A stretch of 64,000 bases of DNA from Fragilaria radians (lineage: Eukaryota > Bacillariophyta > Fragilariophyceae > Fragilariales > Fragilariaceae): positions 106,065 to 170,064 of the forward strand of contig CAAAJI010000013.1 of the NCBI GenBank assembly GCA_900642245.1, read 5' to 3'. Below are positions 63,991 through 64,000 of the stretch, in pieces. Numbering within the stretch: the stretch's first letter is position 1; each line of letters opens with the position of its first letter. The position numbers and the translations under genes were made by a program. Under the pieces are notes generated by a model. That model ran no database searches. It worked only from the letters and a program-made list of their open reading frames with translations, and was not told where the DNA came from.

Positions 63991-64000
63991 ACACTTTTAG

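Noticed and set aside
1..64000. CRISPR arrays, bacterial operons, prophage or plasmid features
   Set aside because: Spliced genes, eukaryotic protein families and retrotransposons show nuclear eukaryotic DNA. The tandem repeats (22-bp, 31-bp) lack unique spacers.

Overview
This is nuclear DNA of a eukaryote, most likely a diatom or a close stramenopile relative. The genes are compact, with zero to two short GT-AG introns of about 58 to 130 nt. One gene has a diatom-type bipartite plastid presequence (signal peptide ending in an SSAF/TRP site, MSRA at 34.9 kb). The mobile elements include copia retroelements whose encoded text resembles diatom CoDi families. The organism assignment is inference; no rRNA or organellar marker is present.

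Regions with genes. 1.4-6 kb: an ankyrin/six-TM cation-channel-like gene convergent with a two-exon HPAT/SGT1-type glycosyltransferase. 15.8-17.9 kb: a three-exon GDP-fucose O-fucosyltransferase-like gene. 19.7-20.8 kb: an ASH2-type SPRY protein. 23-25.5 kb: a small coiled-coil exon and a flavin monooxygenase. 27-29 kb: a transglutaminase-fold protein. 31.4-32.8 kb: a GT90/CAP10-like protein. 34.9-35.8 kb: a plastid-type methionine sulfoxide reductase A. 37.3-39.8 kb: a sulfotransferase-like gene convergent with an LRR-like protein. 48.5-49.8 kb: PA2G4/EBP1. 51.4-55.4 kb: a MIC19-like twin-CX9C protein, tail to tail (32 bp) with a CDK carrying a very long Arg/Asp-rich tail. Four of the genes (HPAT-like, O-FucT-like, GT90-like, sulfotransferase-like) are predicted secretory-pathway glycan enzymes, but they are scattered and show no shared promoter or cluster logic.

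The rest is largely mobile DNA in different stages of decay: copia remnants at 6.3-9.4, 29.6-31.1, 33.4-34.0 and 58.7-62.75 kb, Ty3/gypsy fragments at 13.2, 21.1-21.8 and 36.8-37.1 kb, and a LINE C-terminal fragment at the right edge. The most informative block is 39.9-47.6 kb, a cluster of DNA transposons. A roughly 2 kb element with long inverted repeats carries a broken fragment of the translesion polymerase gene REV1, and that fragment is itself split by a truncated hAT. Next to it is a two-gene PIF/Harbinger element with an intact DDE transposase. Inside the right end of that Harbinger sits a decayed hAT with matching terminal repeats and a perfect 8-bp target duplication (TTTGTGGT).

Limits: exon boundaries were set by eye from GT/AG and protein continuity. 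Family calls are from motif recognition, with no database search. There is one assembly gap (61791-62186), and a poly-G run next to an adapter-like string (47672-47699) may be a sequencing artefact.
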